Shown here piece by piece: positions 16,253 through 24,116 of a DNA stretch of 29,835 nucleotides. This DNA comes from SZUA-378 sp036652815 (lineage in GTDB: Bacteria; Bacillota; Clostridia; Lachnospirales; Lachnospiraceae). Numbering within the stretch: position 1 is the first letter of the stretch; each line of letters opens with the position of its first letter. The DNA is taken from the NCBI GenBank assembly GCA_036652815.1, contig JAVVVE010000029.1, positions 1 to 29,835 of the forward strand, written 5' to 3'. The translations under genes were made by a program, and so were the position numbers. A model generated the notes under the pieces. It was given only the letters and a program-made list of their open reading frames with translations, searched no databases and was not told the DNA's origin.

Positions 16253-17452
16253 TCATTCTCCAAATACTGTATTAATATCTTCTACAATAGATGCATCTAT
16301 CTGGTTCTTCTGTGCCATATCTCGTAGAATCGCCATCGCCTGTACATGTGGCATGCTCTCTTTATAAGATCTCATTTCTGTCAATGCCTGGTAGATATCC
16401 AGACATGCCATCATTCTCGCTTTATGGGAGAGCTCCTGGGCATGTTTTCCAAATGGATAGCCGCTTCCATCTAATTTTTCATGATGCAAAGATGCCCACT
16501 CCGTAATGTCTTCAAAGCCTTCTATCCCACCTAAGATGCGATAGGTGTACCACGCATGTGTCTGTATATGACGATACTCTGTTGCATTTAATTTATCCGG
16601 TTTCTCCAAGATGTCTTTATCTATCACTAATTTACCGATATCATGTAGTGCCCCTGCCAGATATAGCTTCTGCACTACGGAATCGTCCTCTTGATAGAAT
16701 CTACCCATCGCCGCTGCTTTTTCAGCCATTCCGAGAGAATGTCTGCTGGTAATCTCTGATTTATAATCAATAATATCCGCTACAAAGGTCGCTAGTGATA
16801 CCAGCGTATCATCCGCATACTCTGTGATTCGCTGTGGTAATGTTTGCTTTAGCAAAGCATCTATCTTGTCCCCTTCTATCTCACTAAGATGTCCTGCCTG
16901 CATCCATGTGAGAAAGATCGTAACCATCTCCTCTGTAAATAAGGTTCCCTGATTCTCCTGTAAATAATGCGCAATTTGATTTTCTTTCCCGGCTTCATAA
17001 TATCCCAGATCACATTGTACATCCAATAAATCTGCAAAATGTATCATTTGTGCTCCGATAGGGGTATCGGCTGCTTTCTTTCCAAAGACACCTGTACCAT
17101 CCAGATTCTCATGGTGATATAATATAACATCTGTGATATCCGTTTGAAAAGGAAGATGCCGTATATTGGCTTCTCCTAAGGTACAATGTATCCCGATCTC
17201 ATTGTTATCTGCCTTATCAAACAGCTCTTTATTATACATCTGAAGATATTCTGTCAATGCATTATCATGCAATACCGCACAAGCTGCGATATCCCATAGC
17301 ACGTCATCCTCTAATCCCAACTGCTCTCCTAACAGGATACTGATATAGGCAACTCGCTTTCCATGGTTTGTAGTTGCCCCTAAAAGTTCATGCTCTACAC
17401 AATCAAGTGCATAGGAACAGGCGTATATAAAATCATTAAAATTAATCTTCAT
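16253..17452 (-). CDS. Tandem HD-GYP-type protein, possible cyclic-di-GMP phosphodiesterase
   Basis: 399 residues with two copies of the HD-GYP fold. The second (about 228-395) looks complete: His238, HDIGK (His270-Asp271), His299, HHEKLDGSGYPFG (His323-His324, GYP 331-333) and Asp352. HD-GYP enzymes hydrolyse cyclic-di-GMP or related dinucleotides with a two- or three-metal centre. The first copy (about 20-145) keeps LHDN, HC and HHENLDGTGVFG but reads GVF in place of GYP, so it may be a weakened or regulatory copy. No receiver, PAS or membrane part is seen, so it should be cytoplasmic. It has its own promoter (17484-17512) and AAGGA before the ATG, and is followed at once by the acyltransferase gene. 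This joins a second-messenger enzyme to a surface-modifying enzyme in one transcript. Confidence 0.88.
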   Translation of the reverse strand: MKINFNDFIYACSYALDCVEHELLGATTNHGKRVAYISILLGEQLGLEDDVLWDIAACAVLHDNALTEYLQMYNKELFDKADNNEIGIHCTLGEANIRHLPFQTDITDVILYHHENLDGTGVFGKKAADTPIGAQMIHFADLLDVQCDLGYYEAGKENQIAHYLQENQGTLFTEEMVTIFLTWMQAGHLSEIEGDKIDALLKQTLPQRITEYADDTLVSLATFVADIIDYKSEITSRHSLGMAEKAAAMGRFYQEDDSVVQKLYLAGALHDIGKLVIDKDILEKPDKLNATEYRHIQTHAWYTYRILGGIEGFEDITEWASLHHEKLDGSGYPFGKHAQELSHKARMMACLDIYQALTEMRSYKESMPHVQAMAILRDMAQKNQIDASIVEDINTVFGE

Positions 17453-17483
17453 GGTACTTCCTTCTTTCTATATCTCCCCTGTT

Positions 17484-17512
17484 ATTGTATCGCCATCATT
17501 TTAAGAAATCAA
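17484..17512 (-). promoter_or_regulatory. Sigma-A promoter of the HD-GYP/acyltransferase operon
   Basis: Minus strand TTGATT (-35), a 17-nt spacer and TACAAT (-10), 31 nt upstream of the HD-GYP start. Good agreement with consensus; it lies in the gap after the holin-like gene. Confidence 0.65.
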
Positions 17513-17538
17513 GATATTTATAAAATGACTTTATTTTT

Positions 17539-17832
17539 TTATTCCTTTTTACAATTTTGCTTTTGTATCTGGTGCACGTAGGTAGAAGCACCTGCTACCA
17601 AGATTCCCTGTGTTACAGAGACAAAGAGTGCCATCAATAATTCCCGATAGTTGCCAATATGGCTCGTAGCAAATACATAGAGTGCACATATCAAGATCCC
17701 GATGATACCTAGTGTAATAGGAATATACTTATCTGCTATTTTTTCGGATTGTTTTAAACCCACACCTATCATATATAAGACAATAGCAAGAATCGCCAAT
17801 TCCGGTTTCACATAATCCATGATTTTATCCAT
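17539..17832 (-). CDS. Phage-holin-family small membrane protein
   Basis: 97 residues with three probable membrane helices (about 7-25, 35-54 and 64-84) and a short basic tail. The pattern KPELAILAIVLYMIGVGLK, then DKYIPITLGIIGIL, then a last helix with QGILVAGASTYV, fits the Hol44-type phage holin family common in Clostridia. Holins make membrane lesions that release endolysins; orphan chromosomal copies may serve in protein export or in lysis of part of the population. No endolysin or other phage gene is next to it, so it is either a remnant or a domesticated copy. I chose the ATG at 17832 (GGAG 7 nt upstream) over one at 17868 without a ribosome site. It lies alone between a terminator and the HD-GYP promoter. 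Confidence 0.75.
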   Translation of the reverse strand: MDKIMDYVKPELAILAIVLYMIGVGLKQSEKIADKYIPITLGIIGILICALYVFATSHIGNYRELLMALFVSVTQGILVAGASTYVHQIQKQNCKKE

Positions 17833-17898
17833 CAAATTTCTCCATATGCCTATGATTGTTCTACTCATAGCATATGCAGCTTATGTCAGCCCAGTGAC

Positions 17899-17953
17899 AA
17901 AAAAGCAATCAAATTCTGTAAGAAAATATCCTTCAAACATAATCTGATTGCTT
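17899..17953 (-). terminator. Terminator after the phosphoribosyltransferase-like gene
   Basis: Minus strand: a 13-bp stem AAGCAATCAGATT/AATTTGATTGCTT (one G-U pair) around a 25-nt loop, running straight into six T residues. It ends the long minus-strand gene run at about 55 nt after the last stop codon. The loop is larger than usual and could pair further inside. Confidence 0.75.
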
Positions 17954-18007
17954 CCTTTATAGTTCCTTTATAATTCATTTCATAGATATATGATATCAAT
18001 ATTAATC

Positions 18008-18649
18008 TTACAGTTTTGAATAGCCATATCCATTCACAAGAGCATCCAGCTTCTGTCCATTTTTACAGAAAGGGCATTGGGTATATTCATAAGCCTGATA
18101 GCCGGTCACATCCTCCGTCGTAAAGATTGACTCAATTGGCATCTGCTCTATGTCGGTAATTGCACTAAATACCGAGCAGATATTTTTTATGATACCACCA
18201 TAATATGCGATACATTCCAGGCTTCGACCTACCGTAAGTCCTGTTGTTGTGGATGCCAGTAATAACAAAATATTCTTGCCTGCAATCTCCGGAATGAGAT
18301 TATCTCTGAATATCATCTGATTATTGGAATTAAACTCTGGGGATACGATATATACCGTTTTATGCTTATTCATGGACGGATAGTTTCCTCTTTCCAATTC
18401 TTCTGCCATATATGCTCCGATTACCTCACAGCCATCCATACATACGATGGTATCAATCACGGTATCTGCACGAAGTCTCTGTACAAATGCCTTTGCCACT
18501 GCAGAAGCTTCATTACAACGTGTCTTAAGCATCGTCATATCCACATAGTAGTTAATATGGGAATGGCTGGTAGCAAAATGCCCCGGGATTGCACGAAGTA
18601 CAATATTGTTGTTTGCTTTAGAATAGAAATGCATGACTTGATTTTCCAT
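18008..18649 (-). CDS. Phosphoribosyltransferase-like protein with altered PRPP loop
   Basis: 213 residues. The middle has a type I phosphoribosyltransferase fold of the orotate type: strand IDTIVCMDGCEVIGAYMAEEL (66-86), the MIFRDN block and the PRPP-loop segment ILLLLASTTTGLTVGRSLE (127-145). In active enzymes this loop normally begins with two acidic residues (DD or ED); here it reads Ala132-Ser133, though TTTG is kept. The C-terminus has CPFC (192-195), perhaps half of a metal site, and the ending DALVNGYGYSKL. It may bind a nucleotide or PRPP without catalysing transfer, or use another residue. Strong ribosome site AAGGAGG 10 nt before the ATG. It follows the FliD-like gene by 18 nt and so probably shares its transcript. 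I would not call it pyrE. Confidence 0.65.
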   Translation of the reverse strand: MENQVMHFYSKANNNIVLRAIPGHFATSHSHINYYVDMTMLKTRCNEASAVAKAFVQRLRADTVIDTIVCMDGCEVIGAYMAEELERGNYPSMNKHKTVYIVSPEFNSNNQMIFRDNLIPEIAGKNILLLLASTTTGLTVGRSLECIAYYGGIIKNICSVFSAITDIEQMPIESIFTTEDVTGYQAYEYTQCPFCKNGQKLDALVNGYGYSKL

Positions 18650-18667
18650 AATTAAGTAACCTCCTTC

Positions 18668-19402
18668 TTATTGTTTGGAATTAAATAAACCGCCAAGATA
18701 ATCTTGTTCTGTGGTATCTTTTCCATAATTTCCATAGCCATTATATTTTACCACTTGTGCACTGTATTCATTTTTTGATTTGGTAGAAACAGCATGTGCC
18801 TCTATGTAGATACTCCTTACAGAAATCTGTCCCGCAAAGGAATCTGTTCCGGTAAACACCTTCTGTAAATCCTCTATCTTCGCACTCTTTATCTTTTCAC
18901 TGTCAATGATGAAAACCCCGTCTTTATTCGTTGTGATACCCAGTGCTTTTAGTTCATCTCCATGTTTTGCTAATTCTTCCGTCAAGTGTTTTTCATAAGC
19001 AGTATTCACAGTGCCACCTGTTTTTCCCATATTCTTAACCATGGCATTATATTGCTCAATAAATTTTGTAACTTCTGCAACGATTTCTGTTGTATTTCCA
19101 CTTTCTTTGGCTTTTGCAAAAATAGAATCCTTGCCTGTCGCAGATAAAGCTTCTGTACTTTTTCTTAATTGTACCGTAGCTTTTACGGTCTCGTCACAGA
19201 CTTCATTGGCTTTTTTAATGGCTGCATCCAAAGCTTGATTGGGTTTATGAGATCCATTATGATCATTTCCTACCTGATTTGGATTTCTATTTACTTTTTT
19301 AGCCTGGTTAATGGCATTTAACATCTCCGATGATCCTGCTCCACTGCCATTGTTAATATAATCTAATAAAGAAGCTCCACCACTTTGACCAACTGCACGC
19401 AT
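18668..19402 (-). CDS. FliD-C-terminus-like protein of unknown function
   Basis: 244 residues, Ala/Lys/Asn-rich, with no signal peptide or membrane helix. The stretch at about 104-200 (EVTKFIEQYNAMVKNMGKT, later ELKALGITTNKDGVFIIDSE, then a helix and KVF.GTDSF) has the order and spacing of the C-terminal part of FliD, the flagellar filament cap: a long helix with YN, an 'L..LGI...KDG...D..K' strand pair and a closing helix. The FliD N-terminal coiled coil and filament-cap domains are absent. No cysteine apart from Cys68. It starts at an ATG with GGAG 6 nt upstream, and a sigma-28-like promoter lies about 40 nt further up. I infer a motility-regulon or flagellum-exported protein; the match is by eye and could be convergent. 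Confidence 0.55.
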   Translation of the reverse strand: MRAVGQSGGASLLDYINNGSGAGSSEMLNAINQAKKVNRNPNQVGNDHNGSHKPNQALDAAIKKANEVCDETVKATVQLRKSTEALSATGKDSIFAKAKESGNTTEIVAEVTKFIEQYNAMVKNMGKTGGTVNTAYEKHLTEELAKHGDELKALGITTNKDGVFIIDSEKIKSAKIEDLQKVFTGTDSFAGQISVRSIYIEAHAVSTKSKNEYSAQVVKYNGYGNYGKDTTEQDYLGGLFNSKQ

Positions 19403-19447
19403 ATTTATCTCCTTCGCATGATATGTTCCACGACTTATTCGTAACTG

Positions 19448-19475
19448 TTATCGGCAAAGTAATTGATTTTCCTTA
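19448..19475 (-). promoter_or_regulatory. Candidate sigma-28 (SigD/FliA) promoter before the FliD-like gene
   Basis: Minus strand TAAG (19475-19472), a 16-nt spacer and GCCGATAA (19455-19448). The -10 part matches the enteric sigma-28 consensus exactly and the Bacillus SigD box at all but the last base. It overlaps the mrp stop codon and lies about 45 nt before the FliD-like ATG. An 8-base match is expected about once by chance in a window this size, so the position and the downstream gene carry much of the weight. Confidence 0.5.
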
Positions 19476-20291
19476 TAGCTGCTGTAAAAAAGAGGTAAGC
19501 CATATCGCATCTACTTCTTCTATGGTACCGGCATCACATGTACTGGCAAGAGAAGGCTCTATAGGGATCTTGGCAAAAGAGGAAATACCATATCTGGATG
19601 CCAGTTCTTCTACTCTGCTTTTTCCAAATACCGCAATCTCTTTTCCACAGTCAGGACAACACAGATAACTCATGTTCTCAACCAATCCTAAAATAGGGAT
19701 ATCCATCTTCTTGGCCATATTAACAGCTTTTTCTACAATCATGGAAACTAATTCTTGCGGAGAAGTTACAATCACAATCCCATCTAACGGAAGGGACTGG
19801 AAAACAGTCAGCGGTACATCTCCTGTTCCGGGTGGCATATCGACAAACATATAATCTATTTCACCCCAGATTACATCAGTCCAGAATTGTGTGACGGTGC
19901 CTGCAATAATCGGTCCTCTCCATACAACCGGATCTGTCTCATGGTCAATCATCAGATTTAAGGACATGATCTTGACACCGTTCTTGGATTGTACCGGAAT
20001 AATACCGGCTTCTATCGCATATGCTTTCTCTTTTAATCCAAAAGCTTTGGGAATCGACGGTCCTGTAATATCAGCATCGAGAATAGCCACTTTCTTTCCC
20101 TGTTTCTGCATCGCAGCAGCCAACAGCGACGTGACTAAGGATTTACCCACACCACCTTTTCCGCTGACAACTCCGATTACTTTTTTAATACGGCTCTCTG
20201 AATTCCCTTCTACCAGAAAAGAGGTCTTCTCTTTCCGTTCCTGACAATCTTCTCCACAAGAAGAACACTGTCCATTACAATCCTCACTCAT
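19473..20291 (-). CDS. mrp: Mrp/NBP35-type iron-sulfur cluster carrier ATPase
   Basis: 272 residues of the ApbC/Mrp/Nbp35 P-loop family, which bind and hand over Fe-S clusters in an ATP-dependent way. The deviant Walker A is GKGGVGKS (44-51); DMPPGTGD and ENMSYLCCPDCG follow, the latter with the paired cysteines that hold a cluster between two subunits. An N-terminal cysteine group (Cys5, 9, 12, 16) resembles a shortened Nbp35 cluster site. It lies 26 nt after nfnB, whose product with nfnA needs several clusters, so a role in maturing that complex is a reasonable inference. It is probably cotranscribed with nfnAB. Confidence 0.92.
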   Translation of the reverse strand: MSEDCNGQCSSCGEDCQERKEKTSFLVEGNSESRIKKVIGVVSGKGGVGKSLVTSLLAAAMQKQGKKVAILDADITGPSIPKAFGLKEKAYAIEAGIIPVQSKNGVKIMSLNLMIDHETDPVVWRGPIIAGTVTQFWTDVIWGEIDYMFVDMPPGTGDVPLTVFQSLPLDGIVIVTSPQELVSMIVEKAVNMAKKMDIPILGLVENMSYLCCPDCGKEIAVFGKSRVEELASRYGISSFAKIPIEPSLASTCDAGTIEEVDAIWLTSFLQQL

Positions 20292-20317
20292 TTTTATTTC
20301 CTTCCCATCTAATTCTT

Positions 20318-21700
20318 TTATTTACTGAGGTATTCGTGGATTCCTTTGGCTGCTGCTTTGCCTGCACCCATAGCAAGGATAACTGTAGCTGCCCCTGTTA
20401 CTGCATCACCACCGGCATAAACACCTTCTTTGGTTGTCTTACCAAATTCTTCTTCTGCAATAATACATTTTCTTTTATTCATCTCAAGTCCCTTGGTCGT
20501 TGATGAGATTAATGGATTCGGTGATGTACCCAGTGACATAATGACCGTATCAAGCTCCAGTGTAAATTCTGAATCCGGGATCTCAACCGGGCGTCTTCTG
20601 CCTGATTCATCCGGTTCGCCAAGTTCCATCTTAACACAGGACATCCCACTGACCCAACCATTATCATCTGATAAAATCGCTGTTGGGTTGGTCAAGAGGT
20701 CAAAGATGATGCCTTCTTGTTTTGCATGATGCACTTCTTCTACTCTGGCAGGAAGCTCTTCTTCACTTCTCCTATATACAATATGTACCTCTGCACCGAG
20801 TCTTAACGCTGTTCTCGCTGCATCCATCGCTACATTACCACCGCCTACTACTGCTACTTTCTTACCACGCATAATCGGTGTTGCACTGCCTTCTTTAAAT
20901 GCTTTCATAAGATTACTTCTGGTTAAATATTCATTGGCAGAGAATACTCCATTGGTTTGCTCTCCGGGGATACCCATAAACTTAGGCAGTCCGGCACCTG
21001 AACCGATAAATACGGCTTCAAAGCCTTCTTCTTCCATCAATTCATCAATGGTGGTTGATTTACCGATTACAACATCTTTTTCAATGGTTACTCCCAATGC
21101 CCTAACATTGTCTATCTCTTTTTGAACCACCGCTTCTTTTGGAAGACGGAACTCCGGAATACCATACACCAGTACACCGCCCGGTTCATGTAACGCTTCA
21201 AAAATAGTAACCTCATAGCCATATTTAGCAAGATCTCCTGCACAGGTAAGTCCTGCAGGGCCGGAACCGATAACGGCTACTTTTTTACCCAACTTTACCT
21301 TAGGTGCTGCCGGTTTAATCCCTTGCTCTCTTGCCCAGTCAGATACAAATCTCTCCAATTTACCAATAGAGACTGCTTCTCCTTTGATACCGCGAATACA
21401 TTTTCCTTCACATTGACTCTCCTGTGGGCAAACACGTCCACATACCGATGGCAATGCAGATGATTCACTGATGACTTCATATGCTGCTTCAATATCTCCA
21501 CTTTTAACTTTTTCGATAAATCCCGGAATGTTAATTGCAACCGGACATCCCGAAATGCACTGTGCATTTTTACAATTAATACATCTTTGTGCTTCTTCCA
21601 TTGCTTCTTCTTTATTGTATCCCAAACACACTTCTTCAAAATTAGTTGCTCTTACCTTGGGATCTTGTTCTCTGACAGGTACTTTCTTCAACATATCCAT
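20318..21700 (-). CDS. nfnB: NfnB-type NADPH-binding subunit, electron-bifurcating transhydrogenase
   Basis: 460 residues. NfnAB couples NADH, reduced ferredoxin and NADP in one flavin-based bifurcating reaction, in the cytoplasm. The N-terminal domain carries two 4Fe-4S motifs: Cys40, 43, 48, 52 and Cys87, 91, 97, 101. The FAD-binding loop is VIGSGPAGLTCAGDLA (about 143-158) and the NADPH loop VVGGGNVAMDAARTALRLGA (about 285-304). On its own the chain would be called a GltD-like glutamate synthase small subunit; the neighbour decides, since nfnA lies directly upstream and overlaps by one base (TAATG), with GGAGG inside the end of nfnA. No glutamate synthase large subunit is present. Confidence 0.9.
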   Translation of the reverse strand: MDMLKKVPVREQDPKVRATNFEEVCLGYNKEEAMEEAQRCINCKNAQCISGCPVAINIPGFIEKVKSGDIEAAYEVISESSALPSVCGRVCPQESQCEGKCIRGIKGEAVSIGKLERFVSDWAREQGIKPAAPKVKLGKKVAVIGSGPAGLTCAGDLAKYGYEVTIFEALHEPGGVLVYGIPEFRLPKEAVVQKEIDNVRALGVTIEKDVVIGKSTTIDELMEEEGFEAVFIGSGAGLPKFMGIPGEQTNGVFSANEYLTRSNLMKAFKEGSATPIMRGKKVAVVGGGNVAMDAARTALRLGAEVHIVYRRSEEELPARVEEVHHAKQEGIIFDLLTNPTAILSDDNGWVSGMSCVKMELGEPDESGRRRPVEIPDSEFTLELDTVIMSLGTSPNPLISSTTKGLEMNKRKCIIAEEEFGKTTKEGVYAGGDAVTGAATVILAMGAGKAAAKGIHEYLSK

Positions 21701-22590
21701 TATTTGTCACCTCCGCACTGTCCACATCCGCCGTGGTGAGTGTCTCCTTCTTGGGCTTCTAAGAATGCTTTGCCTTCTGCTGTCTTATATAATTGCTGTC
21801 TCTTCATTGCCTGATCAAAATCAATCAGATGTCCGTCAAATTCCGGTCCATCCACGCATGCAAATTTGACTTGATCTCCTACTGTCACACGACATGCTCC
21901 GCACATACCGGTTCCATCCACCATGATTGGATTCATGCTGACTACAGTCGGGATCTGTAACTCTTTGGTTGTCATGCAAGCGAATTTCATCATAATCATC
22001 GGTCCTATCGCAATACATACATCATATTGATTGCCATCCTGTTCTACCAGATCCTTGATGACCTGTGTCACAAGTCCATGTCGGCCATAAGAGCCATCAT
22101 CCGTTGTAATATATAGATTACCTGCAACAGCTTCCATCTCTTCTGTTAAGATCAATAGATCTTTGGTTTTGGCACCCACGATAACATCTGCATTGATACC
22201 ATGTTCATGAAGCCATTTTACCTGTGGATATACCGGAGCGGTTCCTACGCCTCCTGCCACAAATAATATTTTCTTCTTCTTAACTTCTTCCAAATCATCG
22301 GTTACTAATTCTGATGCACAGCCAAGTGGTCCTACACAATCTTCAAAGCCGTCACCCACACTCAAAGCTGACATATACTGCGTGCCGGCTCCTACAATTT
22401 GGAATACGATCGTTATCGTTCCTTTCTCTGCGTTATAATCACAGATGGTTAAAGGAATCCGTTCACTGTCATGATCCATACGAACAATAACGAATTGTCC
22501 CGGTTTGCATGCTTTCGCAATTCTTTTGGCTTCCACTTCCATAAGAAATATGTTAGTGGTTAATTCCTCTGCTTTTACTATCTTGTACAT
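21700..22590 (-). CDS. nfnA: NfnA-type FAD/2Fe-2S subunit, NADH-binding
   Basis: 296 residues of the ferredoxin-NADP reductase/dihydroorotate dehydrogenase electron-transfer subunit family. FAD-binding part (1-95), NAD-binding part from FVAGGVGTAPVYPQVKWL (110-127), and a C-terminal 2Fe-2S site with Cys230, Cys233 and Cys245. Asp225 lies five before the first cysteine, which fits the unusual three-Cys one-Asp ligation described for Thermotoga NfnA. In the complex it binds NADH. It also resembles SudB and PyrK; with nfnB next to it and no pyrD, NfnA is the best call. AGGAGG lies 6 nt before the ATG. The 62-nt gap before it is the widest in this gene run up to fhs and has no clear promoter. Confidence 0.9.
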   Translation of the reverse strand: MYKIVKAEELTTNIFLMEVEAKRIAKACKPGQFVIVRMDHDSERIPLTICDYNAEKGTITIVFQIVGAGTQYMSALSVGDGFEDCVGPLGCASELVTDDLEEVKKKKILFVAGGVGTAPVYPQVKWLHEHGINADVIVGAKTKDLLILTEEMEAVAGNLYITTDDGSYGRHGLVTQVIKDLVEQDGNQYDVCIAIGPMIMMKFACMTTKELQIPTVVSMNPIMVDGTGMCGACRVTVGDQVKFACVDGPEFDGHLIDFDQAMKRQQLYKTAEGKAFLEAQEGDTHHGGCGQCGGDK

Positions 22591-22651
22591 GTTTGTCCTC
22601 CTACGTATATGATGTGTTTAATAATAAGTGAATTTGGTCAAAAAAGCAACC

Positions 22652-24088
22652 TTAAAATGCTCGAATAGAATATTCCTTCTTACTATTCAGACTTGCTTTA
22701 TAAATTAATCCGTTGGAAGCACTAATCGCAAACAGATTACCTGTTTTATTCTGTACTCCTGACGGTTCAATGTGATTCTCTGCAATCAGATAGTAAATCT
22801 GGTTATCTACCTGAATCGCTGTATTGCAGGTATAGAGATAGCTCCCCACTATATTAAGTGCATGCCCTTGCAGATCTGTCAGATAACCTGCTTGATGCAG
22901 GAACAGAACTGTTCTGTCGATTGCATCTTGATAAGGAACATTTACATTACTTAATTCCATCTGATAGTGTCTCTCAGTGATTTCACTGGTCGCACCTTCT
23001 TCATTATAAATAATGAATTTATAATGGCTCTCTCCCAGTGGCATATTAATCGGTGATTCATACTGGATACTTTCTTTCGTTGGTTCTGTTCCATCCAATG
23101 TATAATAGACTTCTCCCTGAAAGGGAACATCTACCACGATTCGCTGAGGGCGGTTATAAGTACCACTGTAAAGGGATACCTCGGGAGGCGGTAATTTAAC
23201 TAAATTAATAAAATAATGTCCGGTTGCAATCTCACTTGTGAAACCATAGTTATTGATAAAAATAGCATTGATCTCATGACTGCCTTCCTCTAAAAAAATA
23301 GGTCCTGTATAGCGACTGCTCTGTTTTGTCGGTGTAGAGCCATCCAGAGTATAATAAATAACACCTGTTGTATTACTCATGAGTTTCAAAGGCACTACCT
23401 TATCATAAGTTCCTTCTTCTAAACTGAATTCCGGTGGAAATGCAGCATAAGCACTATATTGGCCTATCATCGCTGTGTCCTGACAATTTAATAATAGCTC
23501 ATTAATCGCTGCATATTGTTTTTTAACCTCATAAATAGTGATTAATTTGTGATATCCATCTGCCTTACTATAGGCAGTCTCCTGATCTGTTTTTGTGATA
23601 TTATCTTGTTTTGTTGCGATATAGTCCTGTAACAGATAGATTGCATTATCTGCCTGTCCAAGTTGATTATAATAATCTGCCAATAGAAATTCCGCATCTT
23701 TATCTGACGGTTGTAGAGTAATCGCACGTTCCATATATTGAATGGCTCTGTTATATTGTTGTTTCTCTCCGGCTTGCAGTGCATGATTTTTCTGATACGA
23801 ATAAGAATTGTATTGATAAATAAAAATACCGGCTATGATAAGTAGAATACCCAATACCATAGTAACCCCCATAAATAACAAACGTGTCTGTTTCTTATTC
23901 TGAACCTTGTCTGCTATCCTTGCATCATCCTTTTCTTCTTCCAATCCTTCTGCAAGGCTCAACAAAGTCTCTGATATCTTTTTCTCGACCTCAGGTTCAA
24001 AATCAGGAACAATTCGTATTTCACTGCCACATTCCTCACAATATAGTTTATCATCCGGTAATTCTTTGCCACATTCAGGACATCTCAT
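22652..24088 (-). CDS. Zinc-ribbon, TPR and chitobiase-like domain membrane protein
   Basis: 478 residues with an unusual domain row. Residues 1-22 form a zinc ribbon (Cys3, 6, 17, 20). An acidic linker and a membrane helix (70-91) follow, so the ribbon is cytoplasmic and the rest outside. Then tetratricopeptide-like helices (about 99-205) and two copies of a beta-rich domain with the marker YYTLDGSxPTKxS (about 213-295 and 300-380) of the chitobiase/hexosaminidase C-terminal type, usually carbohydrate-related. The last 90 residues may be another small domain and have the pattern seen in wall-associated clostridial proteins. No enzyme motif is seen. The function is unknown; perhaps it links an intracellular signal to the wall. 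It lies 28 nt after folD. Confidence 0.75.
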   Translation of the reverse strand: MRCPECGKELPDDKLYCEECGSEIRIVPDFEPEVEKKISETLLSLAEGLEEEKDDARIADKVQNKKQTRLLFMGVTMVLGILLIIAGIFIYQYNSYSYQKNHALQAGEKQQYNRAIQYMERAITLQPSDKDAEFLLADYYNQLGQADNAIYLLQDYIATKQDNITKTDQETAYSKADGYHKLITIYEVKKQYAAINELLLNCQDTAMIGQYSAYAAFPPEFSLEEGTYDKVVPLKLMSNTTGVIYYTLDGSTPTKQSSRYTGPIFLEEGSHEINAIFINNYGFTSEIATGHYFINLVKLPPPEVSLYSGTYNRPQRIVVDVPFQGEVYYTLDGTEPTKESIQYESPINMPLGESHYKFIIYNEEGATSEITERHYQMELSNVNVPYQDAIDRTVLFLHQAGYLTDLQGHALNIVGSYLYTCNTAIQVDNQIYYLIAENHIEPSGVQNKTGNLFAISASNGLIYKASLNSKKEYSIRAF

Positions 24089-24116
24089 ATAAAACTTACC
24101 CCTTAAAGAAACAGCA

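Noticed and set aside
20318..21700. Glutamate synthase small subunit (gltD)
   Set aside because: No large subunit gene is present and an NfnA gene overlaps by one base; the NfnB reading fits better.
22591..22651. Separate promoter for nfnA
   Set aside because: A TTGACC is present but no -10 box at 16-18 nt; the gap also lacks a convincing terminator.
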